From positions 522,852-586,851 of the forward strand of contig NZ_LWLE01000001.1 of NCBI RefSeq assembly GCF_001905125.1: DNA of 64,000 bases. The letters are read 5' to 3'. Source of the stretch: Streptomyces sp. TSRI0281. Lineage in GTDB: Bacteria > Actinomycetota > Actinomycetes > Streptomycetales > Streptomycetaceae. This document shows positions 62,833-64,000 of this stretch, in pieces. The notes under the pieces are model-generated. The model had not been told where the DNA came from, made no database searches, and saw only the letters and a list, made by a program, of their open reading frames with translations. A program made the translations under genes and the position numbers. The stretch's first letter is position 1. Every line of letters starts with the position of its first letter.

Positions 62833-63082
62833 CGGTTCCCCCTTGCTGACCCCAACCCGCCCGGCAGCGAAGCGAGTCGGTGATGGAAAGGGGACAACAT
62901 ACCTGGATCGCGCCGCCCGTTGGAGGCGATTTACCGACCGTCGCGCCGACACGTGCGACGGATCGTTCAGGTATGCGTCAACCGGGTGCTGACCGGGACG
63001 GAACGACGAAGCGCCCCGGCAGCGGAGGCTGCGGGGGCGCTTCGACGTACAGCGGGCGGATCCGACCGGGGCCGGAATCCGA
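62833..63082. other. Intergenic region between mdh and the GDHNT operon
   Basis: 250 bases holding the operon promoter (not clearly identifiable) and the mdh terminator. No gene is supported. Confidence 0.5.
63009..63042 (-). terminator. Terminator downstream of mdh
   Basis: AAGCGCCCCGGCAGC (63009-63023) pairs with GCTGCGGGGGCGCTT (63028-63042) at 14 of 15 positions around a four-base GGAG loop, 40 bases after the mdh stop on the minus strand. Confidence 0.85.

Positions 63083-64000
<918 letters not shown>

Overview
The window is chromosomal DNA of a Streptomyces-type actinomycete. The GC content is very high, GTG/TTG starts are common, genes are tightly packed with four-base start/stop overlaps, and the gene set (sdhCDAB, mdh, a BmpA-type nucleoside importer with cdd and deoA, MocR, DprE1/DprE2) is typical of that genus. 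From memory, the gene order resembles the core region of Streptomyces coelicolor around SCO4827-SCO4890; this was not checked by alignment. I saw no insertion sequences, prophage, CRISPR arrays, tRNA or rRNA genes.

Layout. 1-0.9 kb: the 3' end of a secreted protein, probably a subtilisin-type protease. 0.9-8 kb: a nucleoside uptake and salvage operon on the minus strand (BmpA lipoprotein, ATPase, two permeases, cytidine deaminase, thymidine phosphorylase). 8.1-11.1 kb: an M20 amidohydrolase and a secreted FG-GAP repeat protein. 11.2-24.2 kb: a cell-surface glycopolymer locus. It has a sialic-acid/Kdn-type synthase (NeuB), a CMP-sugar synthetase fused to a HAD phosphatase (NeuA-HAD), several sialyl/polysialyltransferase-like proteins, a GT2, a GT8-pyruvyltransferase fusion, a GT29-like sialyltransferase and a membrane acyltransferase. 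Together these could make, activate, polymerise and decorate a nonulosonic acid wall polymer.

24-35 kb: mixed functions: MarR regulator, LeuE-type exporter, B12-dependent mutase large subunit, L,D-transpeptidase, a sigma factor with its probable membrane regulator, a DUF4328 protein, a GH20 hexosaminidase and an OHCU-decarboxylase-like protein with no canonical start codon at its apparent 5' end. 35.3-38.8 kb: succinate dehydrogenase operon sdhCDAB, closed by a strong terminator. 38.9-43.3 kb: small membrane proteins, a divergent MarR/MFS pair sharing an operator, and a TetR operon whose promoter lies between two TTGAAC palindromes. 43.3-49.2 kb: orphan peptide-binding protein, membrane metallophosphoesterase, D-Ala-D-Ala carboxypeptidase, YihY-type protein. 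49.3-54.7 kb: dprE1-dprE2, RNA-ligase-like phosphoesterase, trpS, rocD. 54.8-64 kb: a YgiB/YgiC-like pair, DMT transporter, MocR/AhpD divergent pair, a three-gene operon in which two adjacent proteins share a GDHNT motif, and the 3' part of mdh.

A recurring regulatory signature is a TAnnnT hexamer 6-8 bases upstream of the start codon, with no Shine-Dalgarno sequence. It occurs at about a dozen genes and suggests extensive leaderless transcription.
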